Shown piece by piece: positions 1 through 8,765 of a stretch of DNA of 34,649 bases. The stretch is from a bacterium. Its GTDB lineage: Bacteria; Zhuqueibacterota; QNDG01; DTFT01. The position numbers and the translations under genes are program-made. The notes below the pieces were generated by a model. The model had not been told where the DNA came from and searched no databases. It saw only the letters and a list, made by a program, of their open reading frames with translations. Each line of letters starts with the position of its first letter. Position 1 is the stretch's first letter. Location of the stretch: positions 1 through 34,649 of the forward strand of contig JAFGAX010000034.1 in NCBI GenBank assembly GCA_016933415.1, read 5' to 3'.

Positions 1-221
1 AGGTCCTCTGTCTCCAGGCGGGGATTGCCCCGGAGAGCGGCCCGTAGCATTTCCAGCCGGATCCCCGGAGATGCGGAGGGCCCGTCTGGCTTGTGCGGCG
101 GATGGGCGGCCGGCACGAACAGGATCCGGTCCAGACCCGCTTCGTCCAGCGCGGTTTCCGCCAGAATGAGATGACCGATGTGAACGGGGTCGAACGTACC
201 CCCGAAAACGCCCAGACGCAC
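1..221 (-). CDS. nadD: Nicotinate-nucleotide adenylyltransferase, N-terminal part (C-terminus outside window)
   Basis: NadD transfers AMP from ATP to nicotinate mononucleotide in cytoplasmic NAD synthesis. The 73 visible codons begin VRLGVFGGTFDPVHIGHL, which carries the GGTFDPVHxGH nucleotidyltransferase signature (first HxGH-type ATP motif). The later stretch FVPAAHPPHK matches the usual NadD FVPA..PPHK segment. I chose a GTG start at 221, because the glycine-rich motif follows at once and bamD stops only six bases upstream. The gene runs off the left edge, so the second ATP motif (ISSTxIR) cannot be checked. It is the last visible gene of a long minus-strand run. The family call is very secure, and only the start codon is less certain. 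Confidence 0.93.
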   Translation of the reverse strand, partial: MRLGVFGGTFDPVHIGHLILAETALDEAGLDRILFVPAAHPPHKPDGPSASPGIRLEMLRAALRGNPRLETED

Positions 222-227
222 GGCCCC

Positions 228-995
228 TCAGCCTTTCCCGGCCAGGGATTTGAGACGGCTTTCGGCCTTCGAACGGTACGGGCTGTCCGGGTATTTCACG
301 AGCAGGGACCGCAGGGTCAGGTCGGCGGCTTCCGTCTCCCCCAGCTTCAGATGCGACAGGGCTTTGAGGTAGAGGGCGTCGTCTGCGAAGGACGTGTCGT
401 AGAACTGGTCGAGCACGACGTCGAATGAAATGATGGCGGCCTTGTGATGTCCCATTTTGGTGTACAACTCGCCGGTCTTGAATTCCTTGCGCGCCAGTTT
501 CTCGCGACATTCGGACAGCCGCTTTTCGCCCTCGCCCCTGAGTTCCGAGTCCGGATACTCCTCGAGAAATTTCTGGAACTGGTCGATGGCCTTGTAGGTG
601 TACTCCTGGTCCAGCGCGTATCCGGGCGACAGCCTGAAATAGCACAGCCCGATCTTGTACTGCGCATCGTCCACGTAGGCGCTCCGCGGCATGCTGCGGA
701 TGAGTTTTTCGTATTCGGAGATGGCCTCGATGTATTCCTTCAGGTTGAAATGCGATTCCGCCAGATAATACTGCGCGGCCTCGAAGGTCTCGCCCGCGGG
801 ATGGTTCAGGACGATCACGGTGAACAGGTTCTTGGCCTTGAAATAATCCTTTTTGTCGAATACGGCCTTCGCGTGCGCGAAGGCGTCCGCGGGCGAGGCG
901 CTCCGGGACAGCGACTGACGTCCCGAGCAGGCGAATCCGATAACAATGGACGCGGCCAGGGCCGCCGTCCGGATCAGGCGAATGTTTTTTTGCAT
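228..995 (-). CDS. bamD: BamD-like outer membrane assembly lipoprotein (TPR)
   Basis: BamD is the TPR lipoprotein of the BAM complex, which folds beta-barrels into the outer membrane from the periplasmic side. The 255-residue product begins with a basic, hydrophobic signal ending GFACSG, giving a putative lipid-modified Cys at residue 23. The lipobox is weak because Phe sits at -2. The rest is regular TPR helices: A..FDKKDYFKAKNLF, AQYYLAESHFNLKEY, AQYKIGLCYF and ALYLKALSHLKLGE, with the typical BamD phrase QFQKFLEEYPDSE. Length fits the family (about 240-270). The ATG at 995 is preferred over an in-frame TTG at 998 because AGGAG lies six bases upstream of it. It overlaps the stop of the preceding gene by one base. 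Another periplasmic TPR protein (YbgF/CpoB-like) is the main alternative. Confidence 0.85.
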   Translation of the reverse strand: MQKNIRLIRTAALAASIVIGFACSGRQSLSRSASPADAFAHAKAVFDKKDYFKAKNLFTVIVLNHPAGETFEAAQYYLAESHFNLKEYIEAISEYEKLIRSMPRSAYVDDAQYKIGLCYFRLSPGYALDQEYTYKAIDQFQKFLEEYPDSELRGEGEKRLSECREKLARKEFKTGELYTKMGHHKAAIISFDVVLDQFYDTSFADDALYLKALSHLKLGETEAADLTLRSLLVKYPDSPYRSKAESRLKSLAGKG

Positions 996-1681
996 CAACG
1001 GCTCCTAATGGAAAAAAAAGCGTAAACCGACCATCCGACCGCCGCGGCCGCGGCGGCTGTTTCAAGAATGCGGAAGCGCAATCCCGGAGACGGCCTCTCC
1101 GGCCGGCCGATCAGCAGTCCGCCCTGTTCGGCCGATTCCAGCGCGGACCGCGGAATCACGTCGCCGCAGGCCGAAGCCAGTGTGTCCGCGCGGACCGTCC
1201 CGTCCGCCGCCTGCCGGCGCCAGGTCAATGAAACAACGGCCGTGCGGCGGACGGACCCGGAGCGGAGAAAACCGCGGCCCTCCGCCCCGCTGTACCGGAC
1301 TCCGGCGGCCGACACGAAAACGAACCAGGCGCGCACGGGGTCCTGAGACCGGACCACCCGCACGTTCCTGCGGTCCAGTCCGAGCATCCATCTGGACAGG
1401 ACGTACTGTCCGCGGTCATCCGCCTCATCACCGCGTGTGGTCAGCCGGAGCGTGTCTCCTCCAGCAAGTCCGGCGCGCCGCATGAAAGCCGCGGCCGCTG
1501 AATCGGCCGCAACGGACAGAAGATCGATGTTCGTCCTCACGGAAAGGGGCGCCGCCCCGGTCCGTTGGGCCGGAGCCAGGAACAGGACGGCGGCGATCAC
1601 GGCCGCTCCCGGGTCAGGCACGAAGCGGATCCGGCGGCGCGGTCGGATTTCTTGAATGCCGGGATGTCGCATCGGACGCAT
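995..1681 (-). CDS. Hypothetical membrane-anchored envelope protein
   Basis: I do not recognise this family. The 228-residue product has a basic N-terminus, then a hydrophobic segment at about 25-38 ending in Ala-rich sequence that could be a signal peptide or anchor. A soluble middle of about 150 residues, rich in Arg, Asp and Val, follows. A C-terminal hydrophobic segment (about 207-222) ends in a short basic tail, FFSIRSR. The middle looks beta-rich (for example RAWFVFVSAAGVRYSG and TAVVSLTWR), which would suit a periplasmic domain held by a C-terminal helix. The start is uncertain: ATG at 1681 lies two bases after the upstream stop, and another ATG is at 1672. It sits between a PorV-like barrel and bamD, so a role in outer-membrane assembly or lipid handling is plausible but only inferred. 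Confidence 0.7.
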   Translation of the reverse strand: MRPMRHPGIQEIRPRRRIRFVPDPGAAVIAAVLFLAPAQRTGAAPLSVRTNIDLLSVAADSAAAAFMRRAGLAGGDTLRLTTRGDEADDRGQYVLSRWMLGLDRRNVRVVRSQDPVRAWFVFVSAAGVRYSGAEGRGFLRSGSVRRTAVVSLTWRRQAADGTVRADTLASACGDVIPRSALESAEQGGLLIGRPERPSPGLRFRILETAAAAAAVGWSVYAFFSIRSR

Positions 1682-1683
1682 TC

Positions 1684-2718
1684 TCACAGACACAGGGTTC
1701 CGGTCAGAAACACCCACCGGGTTCTGCCGGCCGGACTCCTGGATTCCACCAGCGCGGACCGGAGAACCCAGCGCGGACCCGCGTGCGGCCGGTCGGGCCG
1801 GATCCAGGCATGCTGATCGAGCAGGCAGAGTCCGACAGAAAAGGTCTCGCCCCCGTCCCCCCGTATCCGGAAATATCCGGATTCGATGGCCAGATGGCGG
1901 AGCGGAACAATCTCCAGGCCGACATGCGGCTCGCGAACCACTTCCTTGCCCTCGTCGCTGACGTTCCGCACGTCCAGGGCCAGCCTCAGCCACCCGGCGG
2001 GCGCGTAGGCCGCGCCGATGTTGAGCGTCGCATCGGCCAGCCTTTCCAGCAGGACACGATCCGCCGCATTGCCCTTCGGGAAATCGAAGTAGCACATGCC
2101 GAACGAGAGGTCGGCCCTGGGCCTGAGTTGTATGCCGTACCGGTATCCGAAACGGGCCCGCCTCCATGCACCCTCCCGCACGGTCATCTCGCCGGCCGCC
2201 CCGAGCGACACCTTGGGCGCCAGGTGAAAGGAGAAACCGAAGTCGGTGTTTGAATCCCGGCCGAAATCCCTGGCGTCGAAGAACCCGGGATGGTTTGAAC
2301 GGATCCGGACCGCGGGCATTTCACCCGCAAATGCGATTCCCCCGTGGAACCGGCCGAGGGCGCACCCCACACCTTGTACGACGCCGGACAGCGCGGGGAT
2401 CCAGGAATCGATGCGGGACGCATTGCCCAGCAGGAGAATCGGCCCGCCCGGATTGATAAAGGCGTGCACCCGTATTTCCTCCGGACCCTCCCCGAGCCGG
2501 TAGGCCGCCGGATTGAAGTCAAGAGCCGAAAGATCGTCCTCCACCGACGTGAAGGCTCCGCCCATTGCCAGCGGCCGCGTCTTGAACGTGTTCAATACCG
2601 AAGTCCGCAGATCGTCCGCGAATCCAGGTCCAAAACCGTTGAAGAGGAACACGGCCAGGATCGAGGCGGACGCAACGCGTCTCCGGTCCGGCAGCGGCCG
2701 GAACAATCGCCGGGTCAT
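1684..2718 (-). CDS. PorV/UPF0164-like outer membrane beta-barrel protein
   Basis: This 344-residue protein has an N-terminal signal sequence (hydrophobic 16-29, likely cleavage after GFA near residue 34). Shortly after comes RPLAMGGAFTSVEDDLSALDFNPAA, cited here only as its core MGGAF..VEDD..A..FNPA, which is the entry motif of PorV/UPF0164/PorQ-like barrels. The remainder alternates short amphipathic strands with Gly and aromatics (FGFSFHLAPKVSLGAAGEM, LDVRNVSDEG), as in a long-chain-fatty-acid-transporter-like barrel. In Bacteroidota PorV serves the type IX secretion system, but many homologues are not linked to it, and no other T9SS gene is visible here. The ATG at 2718 overlaps the lnt stop as ATGA. 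A second protein of this type lies at 12597-13646. Confidence 0.75.
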   Translation of the reverse strand: MTRRLFRPLPDRRRVASASILAVFLFNGFGPGFADDLRTSVLNTFKTRPLAMGGAFTSVEDDLSALDFNPAAYRLGEGPEEIRVHAFINPGGPILLLGNASRIDSWIPALSGVVQGVGCALGRFHGGIAFAGEMPAVRIRSNHPGFFDARDFGRDSNTDFGFSFHLAPKVSLGAAGEMTVREGAWRRARFGYRYGIQLRPRADLSFGMCYFDFPKGNAADRVLLERLADATLNIGAAYAPAGWLRLALDVRNVSDEGKEVVREPHVGLEIVPLRHLAIESGYFRIRGDGGETFSVGLCLLDQHAWIRPDRPHAGPRWVLRSALVESRSPAGRTRWVFLTGTLCL

Positions 2719-4277
2719 GCGGCCCCCCGCAGGCGCCGGCCGCGGTTTCGGAACCGGATGACCAGCGCGGCCAGCAGAAAAAACAGGTCCGCCCCAAGCA
2801 CGGTTCCTCCGAACAGTCGCGGGTGGCGCGTGAAAAAGGTCAACTCCGAACGCGGGACGATTTCTCCGGACAGGACTTCCTCCCGGTTGAAGCGGGTTTT
2901 CGAGACCATCCGGCCGCAGGGGTCGATGAATCCCGAAATGCCCGTATTGGCGCACCGGGCGATCCACCGGCGGTTTTCGACCGCGCGCAGGGAGGCGATG
3001 GCCGCGTGCTGTCTGGGTCCGGACGTATCGCCGAACCATCCGTCGTTCGTGATCACGATCAGAAATTCGGCGCCGGCCGCGGCGCACCGGACGGCGAGAT
3101 CGGGAAACACGGATTCAAAGCAGATCAGCGGAGACAGGCGTACCGACCGGCCGTCGCGGAGGGTCATGACGAACACGCCCGTGGAATCGCCCGCCGTGTA
3201 ATCTCCCATGTCCGAACGCACGCGGAACGCCAGCCGCCGGAGAATGGGTATCCGGTCCACCCACGGCACCCGTTCGGAGAACGGAACCAGCCGCATCTTG
3301 CAGTACCGGTCGATGTCCCACGATCCCGGCCGCAGAAGAAAGGCGGCGTTGTAGGTCCTGATCGAGTCCTCCGCGGACCAGTCGTAATCATGGGAGCCGG
3401 TCAGGATATGAAGATTCAGGCTGTCGGTGAGGTGTTTGATCCAGTTCAGGTACAGGAAACGATGACGCAGGTAGCACGCGGTTGCGGTTTCAGGCCAGAC
3501 GACGAGGTCGGGCCTGTATTCGACGGCGGCGCGCCGCGTCAGACGGTCGAAAATGATAAAATTCGAATCCAGAAAAGCCGGCGTCCATTTCTTGTAGGGA
3601 TCCACATTTCCCTGCAGAAGTGATATCCGAACCGGTTTCGCGGGTTCGGGAAGAGCCGGACGGCCCATCGCGCGGGTCCCGTATGCCAGGGGCAGCAGCA
3701 GGGCCAATACCAGGCCGGTCACTGCAGCAGCCGTGCGTTTCACATCCCGCCGGTTCATGAGGACCGCAACCACCAGAACATTCAGCAGGACGATCCAGAA
3801 CGAAACGCCCGCGGCGCCGGTGCGGTCCGCGAACTGAATCCACACCGGCCCGGGCGTGCAGACAACGGCCAGCATGTTCCAGGGAAACGCCAGATCCCCC
3901 CTGGCGGAAATGATCTCGAGACCCGCCCAGAGAAAGGGGGCGGTCACGAGGGCCTTTCCGCCCCAGACGCCCCCGAGCCAGGACAGGGCGCAGCCGAAAA
4001 CCGCGAACGCCGCCGGAAGAATCAGCATGGCGCCGATGAAACCCAGGGCGGTCGGCCAGGCGATCCAGTACAGGGTCGCCGCCGACCAGATGAGCCCCGC
4101 GGCATACCCGACGGCCAGCATGGCTCCGGGTCCGCGCCGCATCGCCGTGCGGAAAAACGGAACCAGCGCGACCGCGGCAATCGGTCCGAACGGCAGGGGC
4201 GGAAAGGCCGCTGCCAGTCCGAGCGGCGTCCAAAGCCAGCTCCATGGCGAATCGAAAAAGAGATTTCGGATCTTCAT
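2715..4277 (-). CDS. lnt: Apolipoprotein N-acyltransferase
   Basis: Lnt moves an acyl chain from a phospholipid to the N-terminal Cys of apolipoproteins, the last step of lipoprotein maturation in the inner membrane. The 520-residue protein has an N-terminal block of about six membrane helices (10-205), a periplasmic carbon-nitrogen hydrolase domain (215-485) and a final helix (492-510). The catalytic triad is visible: E263 in VVWPETA, K327 in CKMRLVPFSERVP and C386 in LICFES, in close register with E. coli Glu267, Lys335 and Cys387. Length matches the family. It overlaps ruvX upstream and the PorV-like gene downstream by ATGA, so it is translationally coupled. BamD three genes downstream is a potential substrate lipoprotein. 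Very secure. Confidence 0.97.
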   Translation of the reverse strand: MKIRNLFFDSPWSWLWTPLGLAAAFPPLPFGPIAAVALVPFFRTAMRRGPGAMLAVGYAAGLIWSAATLYWIAWPTALGFIGAMLILPAAFAVFGCALSWLGGVWGGKALVTAPFLWAGLEIISARGDLAFPWNMLAVVCTPGPVWIQFADRTGAAGVSFWIVLLNVLVVAVLMNRRDVKRTAAAVTGLVLALLLPLAYGTRAMGRPALPEPAKPVRISLLQGNVDPYKKWTPAFLDSNFIIFDRLTRRAAVEYRPDLVVWPETATACYLRHRFLYLNWIKHLTDSLNLHILTGSHDYDWSAEDSIRTYNAAFLLRPGSWDIDRYCKMRLVPFSERVPWVDRIPILRRLAFRVRSDMGDYTAGDSTGVFVMTLRDGRSVRLSPLICFESVFPDLAVRCAAAGAEFLIVITNDGWFGDTSGPRQHAAIASLRAVENRRWIARCANTGISGFIDPCGRMVSKTRFNREEVLSGEIVPRSELTFFTRHPRLFGGTVLGADLFFLLAALVIRFRNRGRRLRGAA

Positions 4278-4699
4278 GTCCGGGGTCTGTTGACGGAATC
4301 GAGATACGATTGCAGCATGAGGGCCGCGGCCAGCACATCGACCGACGGCTTCTCCCTCCCCGGCCGTTTTCCCATTTCATGCATCACGCGGTGGGCCTGA
4401 ACCGAGGTCAGCCGCTCGTCCCACAGAACAACCGGCACGGGACAGGAGGCCGACAGGGATCCGGCGAAACGCTCCACGGCGCCGCAGAACCGGCTCGCCG
4501 TTCCCTTGAGTGTGAGCGGATGTCCCACAACCACGCGTTCCACCCCCTCCTGCCGGACAAGCGCGACGAATCGTCCGATCAGCGAAGCGTCACGAACGCC
4601 CGTCCAGGCGCCGTACGGCTGCGCGGTGATCTGCAGTGGATCACTTAGGGCGATTCCGATCCGCCGCGTACCATAATCCACGCCCAGAATGCGTCCCAC
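4274..4699 (-). CDS. ruvX: YqgF/RuvX family Holliday junction resolvase-like nuclease
   Basis: RuvX/YqgF proteins have an RNase H-like fold and take part in 16S rRNA 5' end maturation; Holliday junction resolution was the original proposal. The 141-residue product has all three motifs: ILGVDYGTRRIGIALSD at the N-terminus with the first catalytic Asp, VVGHPLTLKG in the middle, LWDERLTSVQA with the second acidic residue, and KPSVDVLAAALMLQSYLD at the end with the third. Size is normal (about 140). I use a GTG start at 4699, eight bases after the HU stop, because the motif begins within a few residues. No strong SD is visible, so coupling to the upstream gene is likely. Family call secure, exact start less so. 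Confidence 0.92.
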   Translation of the reverse strand: MGRILGVDYGTRRIGIALSDPLQITAQPYGAWTGVRDASLIGRFVALVRQEGVERVVVGHPLTLKGTASRFCGAVERFAGSLSASCPVPVVLWDERLTSVQAHRVMHEMGKRPGREKPSVDVLAAALMLQSYLDSVNRPRT

Positions 4700-4706
4700 G
4701 GATCGT

Positions 4707-5021
4707 TCAGGGAAGCGGCTTCTTGAGCACTTCTTTGAGCAGTTTGCCGGCCTTGAAATGCGTCTTGCGGCGGGCGGGAACGTAGATGATTTCACCGGTC
4801 TTGGGATTGCGGGCCTTGGGCTTCGGGCGGGTCTTCTTGACCTCGAAAACGCCGAAATCGCGGATTTCAATCCGGATTTCCGGATCCGCCTCCTCCATGA
4901 ACTGGCGGAGCGCGTCGAAAACGCCGTCGACGATTTTCTCGGTCGTGTAGATCCGCTCCCCGACAAGCTTGGCGGTTTTCTTGGCGACATCCTTCTTGGT
5001 GATCGTTGGCATGGGATTCAT
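4707..5021 (-). CDS. HU/IHF-family nucleoid DNA-binding protein
   Basis: A 104-residue bacterial histone-like protein that binds and bends DNA as a dimer. It has the N-terminal helical part (TITKKDVAKKTAKL and IVDGVFDALRQFM), the core IEIRDFGVFEV, and the beta-arm with the family signature ARNPKTGEIIYVPARR containing the intercalating Pro. The C-terminal VPARRKTHFKAGKLLKEVL is typical. The longer basic tail and the IRDFGVFEV form sit between HU and IHF, so I do not assign a subunit name. The ATG at 5021 is chosen because AAGGAG lies six bases upstream; an earlier in-frame ATG at 5057 overlaps the rel stop and lacks support. It lies between rel and ruvX in the long operon. Confidence 0.93.
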   Translation of the reverse strand: MNPMPTITKKDVAKKTAKLVGERIYTTEKIVDGVFDALRQFMEEADPEIRIEIRDFGVFEVKKTRPKPKARNPKTGEIIYVPARRKTHFKAGKLLKEVLKKPLP

Positions 5022-5053
5022 CCTCGTCTCCTTCCGGTTCGTTGATTCCACGG

Positions 5054-7327
5054 TCAACTGGCCAACAGAGAAGCATCGGGCGTTCCGCTGTCCCGATTCA
5101 CCGAGATCACCCCCTTGATCCCCTGCAGGCGGCGGATGATCTGAGTCAAATGCGTCAGGTCCTTCACTTCCAGGATCAGCGAAGCGTCGATGAGCGTGTT
5201 CTCGCTCCGCATGTCCATTTTAACGATGTGCGTGTTCATGGCGACCAGGGACTCGGCCGTATCCTTGAGAAAATCCTTCCGTTCCGACGCGATGAGCCGG
5301 AGCTGAACCAGAAAGGCCCCCTGGCTGTCAACGTCCCAGGAAACCTCAATGATCCGTTCCGGCGACTCGCCGAGCCGGGCGCTGTTCAGGCAGTCCCGGC
5401 GGTGGACGACGATGCCGCGTCCCTTGGTGATGAAGCCGACGATGGCATCGCCCGGAACGGGATGGCAGCATTTCGCGAAACGGATGAGAAAATGGTCCAT
5501 GCCCTGCACCCGAATGCCCCTCGCGGAGCCCCGCGCGCGGGTCAGGAACTTCTCGAACAGGGTACCGGACTGAGGAGATTCCGGCTCGGTCAGCGGATGG
5601 TCGGGAACGAGAATCTCCAGTATCTTCTGCGCCGGAATCTCGCCCCGTCCCAGTTCGGCGTACAGTTCCTCGACGGACCGCTTTCCCAGGGTTTGCGCGG
5701 CCTGCCGCAGTTCCTTCGCGCCGGCTTTGATTTTATACCGCTTCATGCCGTTGGCCAGGATCTCCTCGCCGAGACGGATGGCCTCGTGGTGCTGGGCCTC
5801 CTTCAGCCACTGCTTGATGCGGCTCTTCGCCTTCGAAGTCCGGACAAAGGTCAGCCAGTCCTGGTGGGGCCGCTGGTGGGCCGACGTGATGATCTCGACC
5901 GAGTCGCCGTTCTGCAGGGCGGTGTTCAGCGAGACGATGCGGTTGTTGACCTTGGCCCCGATGCAGTGCACGCCGATGTCGGTGTGCACGGCGAACGCGA
6001 AGTCGATCGGCGTGGATCCCTGCGGCAGCTTCAGCAGGTCCCCTTTGGGCGTGAAGACGAAAATCTCGGTCCTGAACAGGTCGGTCTTCAGGATGTCCAT
6101 GTACTCCTTCGGATCGAGCGTGTCCTTCTGCCAGTCGATCATCTCGCGGAGCCAGGCGCTGTACCGGTCGAGTTCGTCGTCCTTTTTCCGGCCTTCCTTG
6201 TATTTCCAGTGCGCGGCGATGCCGATCTCGGCGACGCGGTGCATCTCCCGCGTCCGGATCTGAATCTCCACCATCTTCCCCGCGGGGCCGATCACCGTGG
6301 TGTGCAGCGACTGGTACATGTTGATCTTGGGTGTGGCGATGTAGTCCTTGAAACGGTCATGCACCGGCGTGTACAGCTTGTGAACGACGCCGAGCGCGAA
6401 ATAGCACTGGTCAATGTCGTCCACGAGAATCCGGATGGCCAGGAGGTCGTAGATCTCCTCGAAGGGCTTGAAACGCTCCTTCATCTTGCGGTAGATCGAA
6501 TAGAGGGACTTGCTGCGGCCCGCGATTTCCGACTGGATGCCCTCGTTCTGGAGCTCCCGTTGAATGGGATCGATTGTCCGCCGGATGAACCGTCCGCTTT
6601 CGTCGCTCCGGTCCTGCAGTTTGCGCGACAGCTGGTCATACGAGGGCCGGTCCAGCGCCTTGAGGGCGAGATCCTCGAGCTCCCATTTGATCCGTGCCAT
6701 TCCGAAACGGTGGGCCAGGGGCGCGTAGATCTCCCGGGTCTCCATCGCGATGCGTTCGGCTTTTTTCGCCGGAAGAAACTCGAGCGTCCGCATGTTGTTG
6801 AGACGGTCCGCAAATTTGATCAGGATGACGCGGAGATCCTTGGACATCGAAAAGATCATTTTCCTGAAATTCTCGGCCTGCTCCTCCTCGCGGCTGTTGA
6901 ATTTCAGTTCACTGATCTTCGTGACGCCGTCCACCAGCTGGGCGACGGGATCGCCGAACGCCTCGCGCACCTCGTCGATCGAGACGCCGGTGTCCTCCGC
7001 CACATCGTGCAGGAGCCCGGCGGCCACGGTCACGGCGTCCATCCGCAGTTCGGCCAGGGTCCGGGCCGTGTCGAGGCAGTGTTCGATGTAGGGAACCCCG
7101 GACTTCCGAAGCTGGTTCCGGTGGGCCTCACCGGCGAACCGGAACGCTTTCTCAAGCAGGTCCGCGTCGGCGTTGCGGTGGTGGGTCCGGACAAGGGACA
7201 CGATGGCGTCCATCTCCGATCGTTGACGGGCCGCGGTCTCCGGCCCGCCCGCGGCGTCGCGGGTCTCGTGCGCCGGGCGAACCACGTCCGGACCGGCCGC
7301 GGGCCGTTTGGATGCCGCTGTTTTCAT
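5054..7327 (-). CDS. rel: Bifunctional (p)ppGpp synthetase/hydrolase (Rel/SpoT)
   Basis: A long RSH enzyme that makes and degrades the alarmone (p)ppGpp. Domain order over 757 residues: HD hydrolase (about 60-190) with H83, H107-D108 in LLHDVAEDT and intact ED; synthetase (about 270-380) with EIQIRT; TGS (about 421-480); helical and zinc-finger-like linker with C-C residues near FAKCCHPVPGD; C-terminal ACT (about 680-755). The synthetase loop reads RFKD (325-328). The RxKD form marks bifunctional Rel/SpoT enzymes, whereas synthetase-only RelA has ExDD. With both sites intact this should be bifunctional. The first 40 residues are low-complexity and not conserved, so the start may be internal. 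It lies 31 bases downstream of dnaB, tying the stringent response to replication genes. Confidence 0.96.
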   Translation of the reverse strand: MKTAASKRPAAGPDVVRPAHETRDAAGGPETAARQRSEMDAIVSLVRTHHRNADADLLEKAFRFAGEAHRNQLRKSGVPYIEHCLDTARTLAELRMDAVTVAAGLLHDVAEDTGVSIDEVREAFGDPVAQLVDGVTKISELKFNSREEEQAENFRKMIFSMSKDLRVILIKFADRLNNMRTLEFLPAKKAERIAMETREIYAPLAHRFGMARIKWELEDLALKALDRPSYDQLSRKLQDRSDESGRFIRRTIDPIQRELQNEGIQSEIAGRSKSLYSIYRKMKERFKPFEEIYDLLAIRILVDDIDQCYFALGVVHKLYTPVHDRFKDYIATPKINMYQSLHTTVIGPAGKMVEIQIRTREMHRVAEIGIAAHWKYKEGRKKDDELDRYSAWLREMIDWQKDTLDPKEYMDILKTDLFRTEIFVFTPKGDLLKLPQGSTPIDFAFAVHTDIGVHCIGAKVNNRIVSLNTALQNGDSVEIITSAHQRPHQDWLTFVRTSKAKSRIKQWLKEAQHHEAIRLGEEILANGMKRYKIKAGAKELRQAAQTLGKRSVEELYAELGRGEIPAQKILEILVPDHPLTEPESPQSGTLFEKFLTRARGSARGIRVQGMDHFLIRFAKCCHPVPGDAIVGFITKGRGIVVHRRDCLNSARLGESPERIIEVSWDVDSQGAFLVQLRLIASERKDFLKDTAESLVAMNTHIVKMDMRSENTLIDASLILEVKDLTHLTQIIRRLQGIKGVISVNRDSGTPDASLLAS

Positions 7328-7358
7328 GGACGTGCGCTCATGTCAGCCCCGACCGCTC

Positions 7359-8765
7359 TCAAAACGGAGGACCCGCCGCGTCCTCGTCGAACGCCGGATT
7401 CTCGAACTTGGCCCATTGCTTGATGAAACTCAGATGCACGGTCCCCACCGGACCGTTCCGCTGTTTGCCGATGATCACCTCGGCCTTGCCCTCGACGGAC
7501 TGACCCTGATCATCCATCGCCTTGCCGTAAAATTCGGACCGGTAGATGAACAGCACCACGTCGGCGTCCTGCTCGATGGCTCCGGATTCCCGCAGATCCG
7601 ACAGCAGCGGCTTCCGCTCGCCCCCGCGTACCTCCACGGCGCGAGAGAGCTGGGACAGCACGATGACGGGAAGATCGATCTCCTTGGCCAGCGCCTTGAG
7701 GGAGCGCGTGATGGACGAGATCTCCTGCTGGCGGCTCTCGGCGTTCCGCGGCCCCTGCATGAGCTGGAGATAGTCGATCATCACCATGCCGACGCCTTTT
7801 TCCTTCTTGAGCCGACGGGCCTTGGCGCGCAGTTCAAGCGTTCCCATCGTCGAGGAATCGTCGATGTAGATCGGCGCCTCGGCCAGGTTCCCGACGCACA
7901 TGCTGAGCTTCTGCCACTCGTGATCGGCCAGGTGCCCGGTCCGGACCCCGTGGGCGTCCACGCGGGCCTCGGCGCAGAGCAGACGCATGGCCAGCTGCTG
8001 ATTCGACATTTCCAGGCTGAAAAAGGCGACCGGCACCTTGGCCTCGACGGCCGCGTTGCGCGCCACGTTCAGGCAGAAAGCCGTCTTTCCCATGGACGGC
8101 CGGCCCGCCACGATGACGAGTTCCCCCGGCTGGAATCCGGACGTGAGTTCGTCGAGCTTGGTAAAGCCCGTGGGCACGCCCGTCACGACGCCCTTGCGCT
8201 CGCGGTGGAAGCGTTCGATCTTGTCGAACGTTTCGTGCATGATGGGATCGATGTGCTGGAAGGTCTTCGTCAGCCGCTTCTCGGAAAGTCCGAAAATGCG
8301 CTGTTCCGCCCGGTCGAGAATTTCGAAGGGATCCCGTCCGGCCTCGTAGCAGTCGCGCGCGATCGCGATGCCCTCGGCGATCATGTTCCGAAGCACCGCC
8401 TTTTCCAGAACGATGCGGGCATGGTACTCGACATTGGCGGAAGACGGGATGGATTCGGCGAGTTCGGTGAGGTAGTAGGATCCGCCGATTTCGTCCAGAA
8501 TCTTCTGCCGTTTCAATTCCTCGGACAGGGTGATGAGATCGACGGGCTCGTTCCGCTCGTAGAGGTTCAGCGCGGCGGTGAATATTTTCTGGTGGGCGGT
8601 CCGGTAGAAATGGGAGGGGTCGATCATTTCGATCGCCTTCCCGATGCTCTCGTTGTCCAGCATCACCGATCCGAGGACCGCTTTTTCGGCTTCAATGGAC
8701 TGGGGCGGAACGCGCTCGAATCCGAGCGCCGATTCCATCCGGCTTTCGACGGACGGGCTCTTCAT
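7359..8765 (-). CDS. dnaB: Replicative DNA helicase
   Basis: DnaB is the hexameric helicase that unwinds DNA at the replication fork. The 468-residue protein has the N-terminal primase-interaction domain (about 18-125, starting VPPQSIEAEKAVLGSVMLD) and the RecA-like helicase domain (about 190-460). Walker A is GRPSMGKT (221-228), Walker B is VMIDYLQLM (328-336), and the Arg-finger region EVRGGERKPLLSDLRESGAIEQDAD is cited here by its core LSDLRESG. The length is typical and I see no intein. The ATG at 8765 overlaps the stop of the glycosylase gene as ATGA. It is downstream of yicC-gmk-rpoZ-coaBC-udg in the same run. Identification is secure. Confidence 0.98.
   Translation of the reverse strand: MKSPSVESRMESALGFERVPPQSIEAEKAVLGSVMLDNESIGKAIEMIDPSHFYRTAHQKIFTAALNLYERNEPVDLITLSEELKRQKILDEIGGSYYLTELAESIPSSANVEYHARIVLEKAVLRNMIAEGIAIARDCYEAGRDPFEILDRAEQRIFGLSEKRLTKTFQHIDPIMHETFDKIERFHRERKGVVTGVPTGFTKLDELTSGFQPGELVIVAGRPSMGKTAFCLNVARNAAVEAKVPVAFFSLEMSNQQLAMRLLCAEARVDAHGVRTGHLADHEWQKLSMCVGNLAEAPIYIDDSSTMGTLELRAKARRLKKEKGVGMVMIDYLQLMQGPRNAESRQQEISSITRSLKALAKEIDLPVIVLSQLSRAVEVRGGERKPLLSDLRESGAIEQDADVVLFIYRSEFYGKAMDDQGQSVEGKAEVIIGKQRNGPVGTVHLSFIKQWAKFENPAFDEDAAGPPF

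Noticed and set aside
1682-2167. Upstream extension of the unknown protein gene
   Set aside because: The extended N-terminus would overlap the PorV-like gene for nearly 500 bases and is Arg/Pro-rich shadow sequence; the hydrophobic signal lies after the ATG at 1681.
5006-7423. 805-codon open frame on the plus strand
   Set aside because: It lies antisense to rel, whose protein has all RSH motifs. The plus-strand product has no recognisable domain and the codon pattern of a mirror frame in GC-rich DNA.
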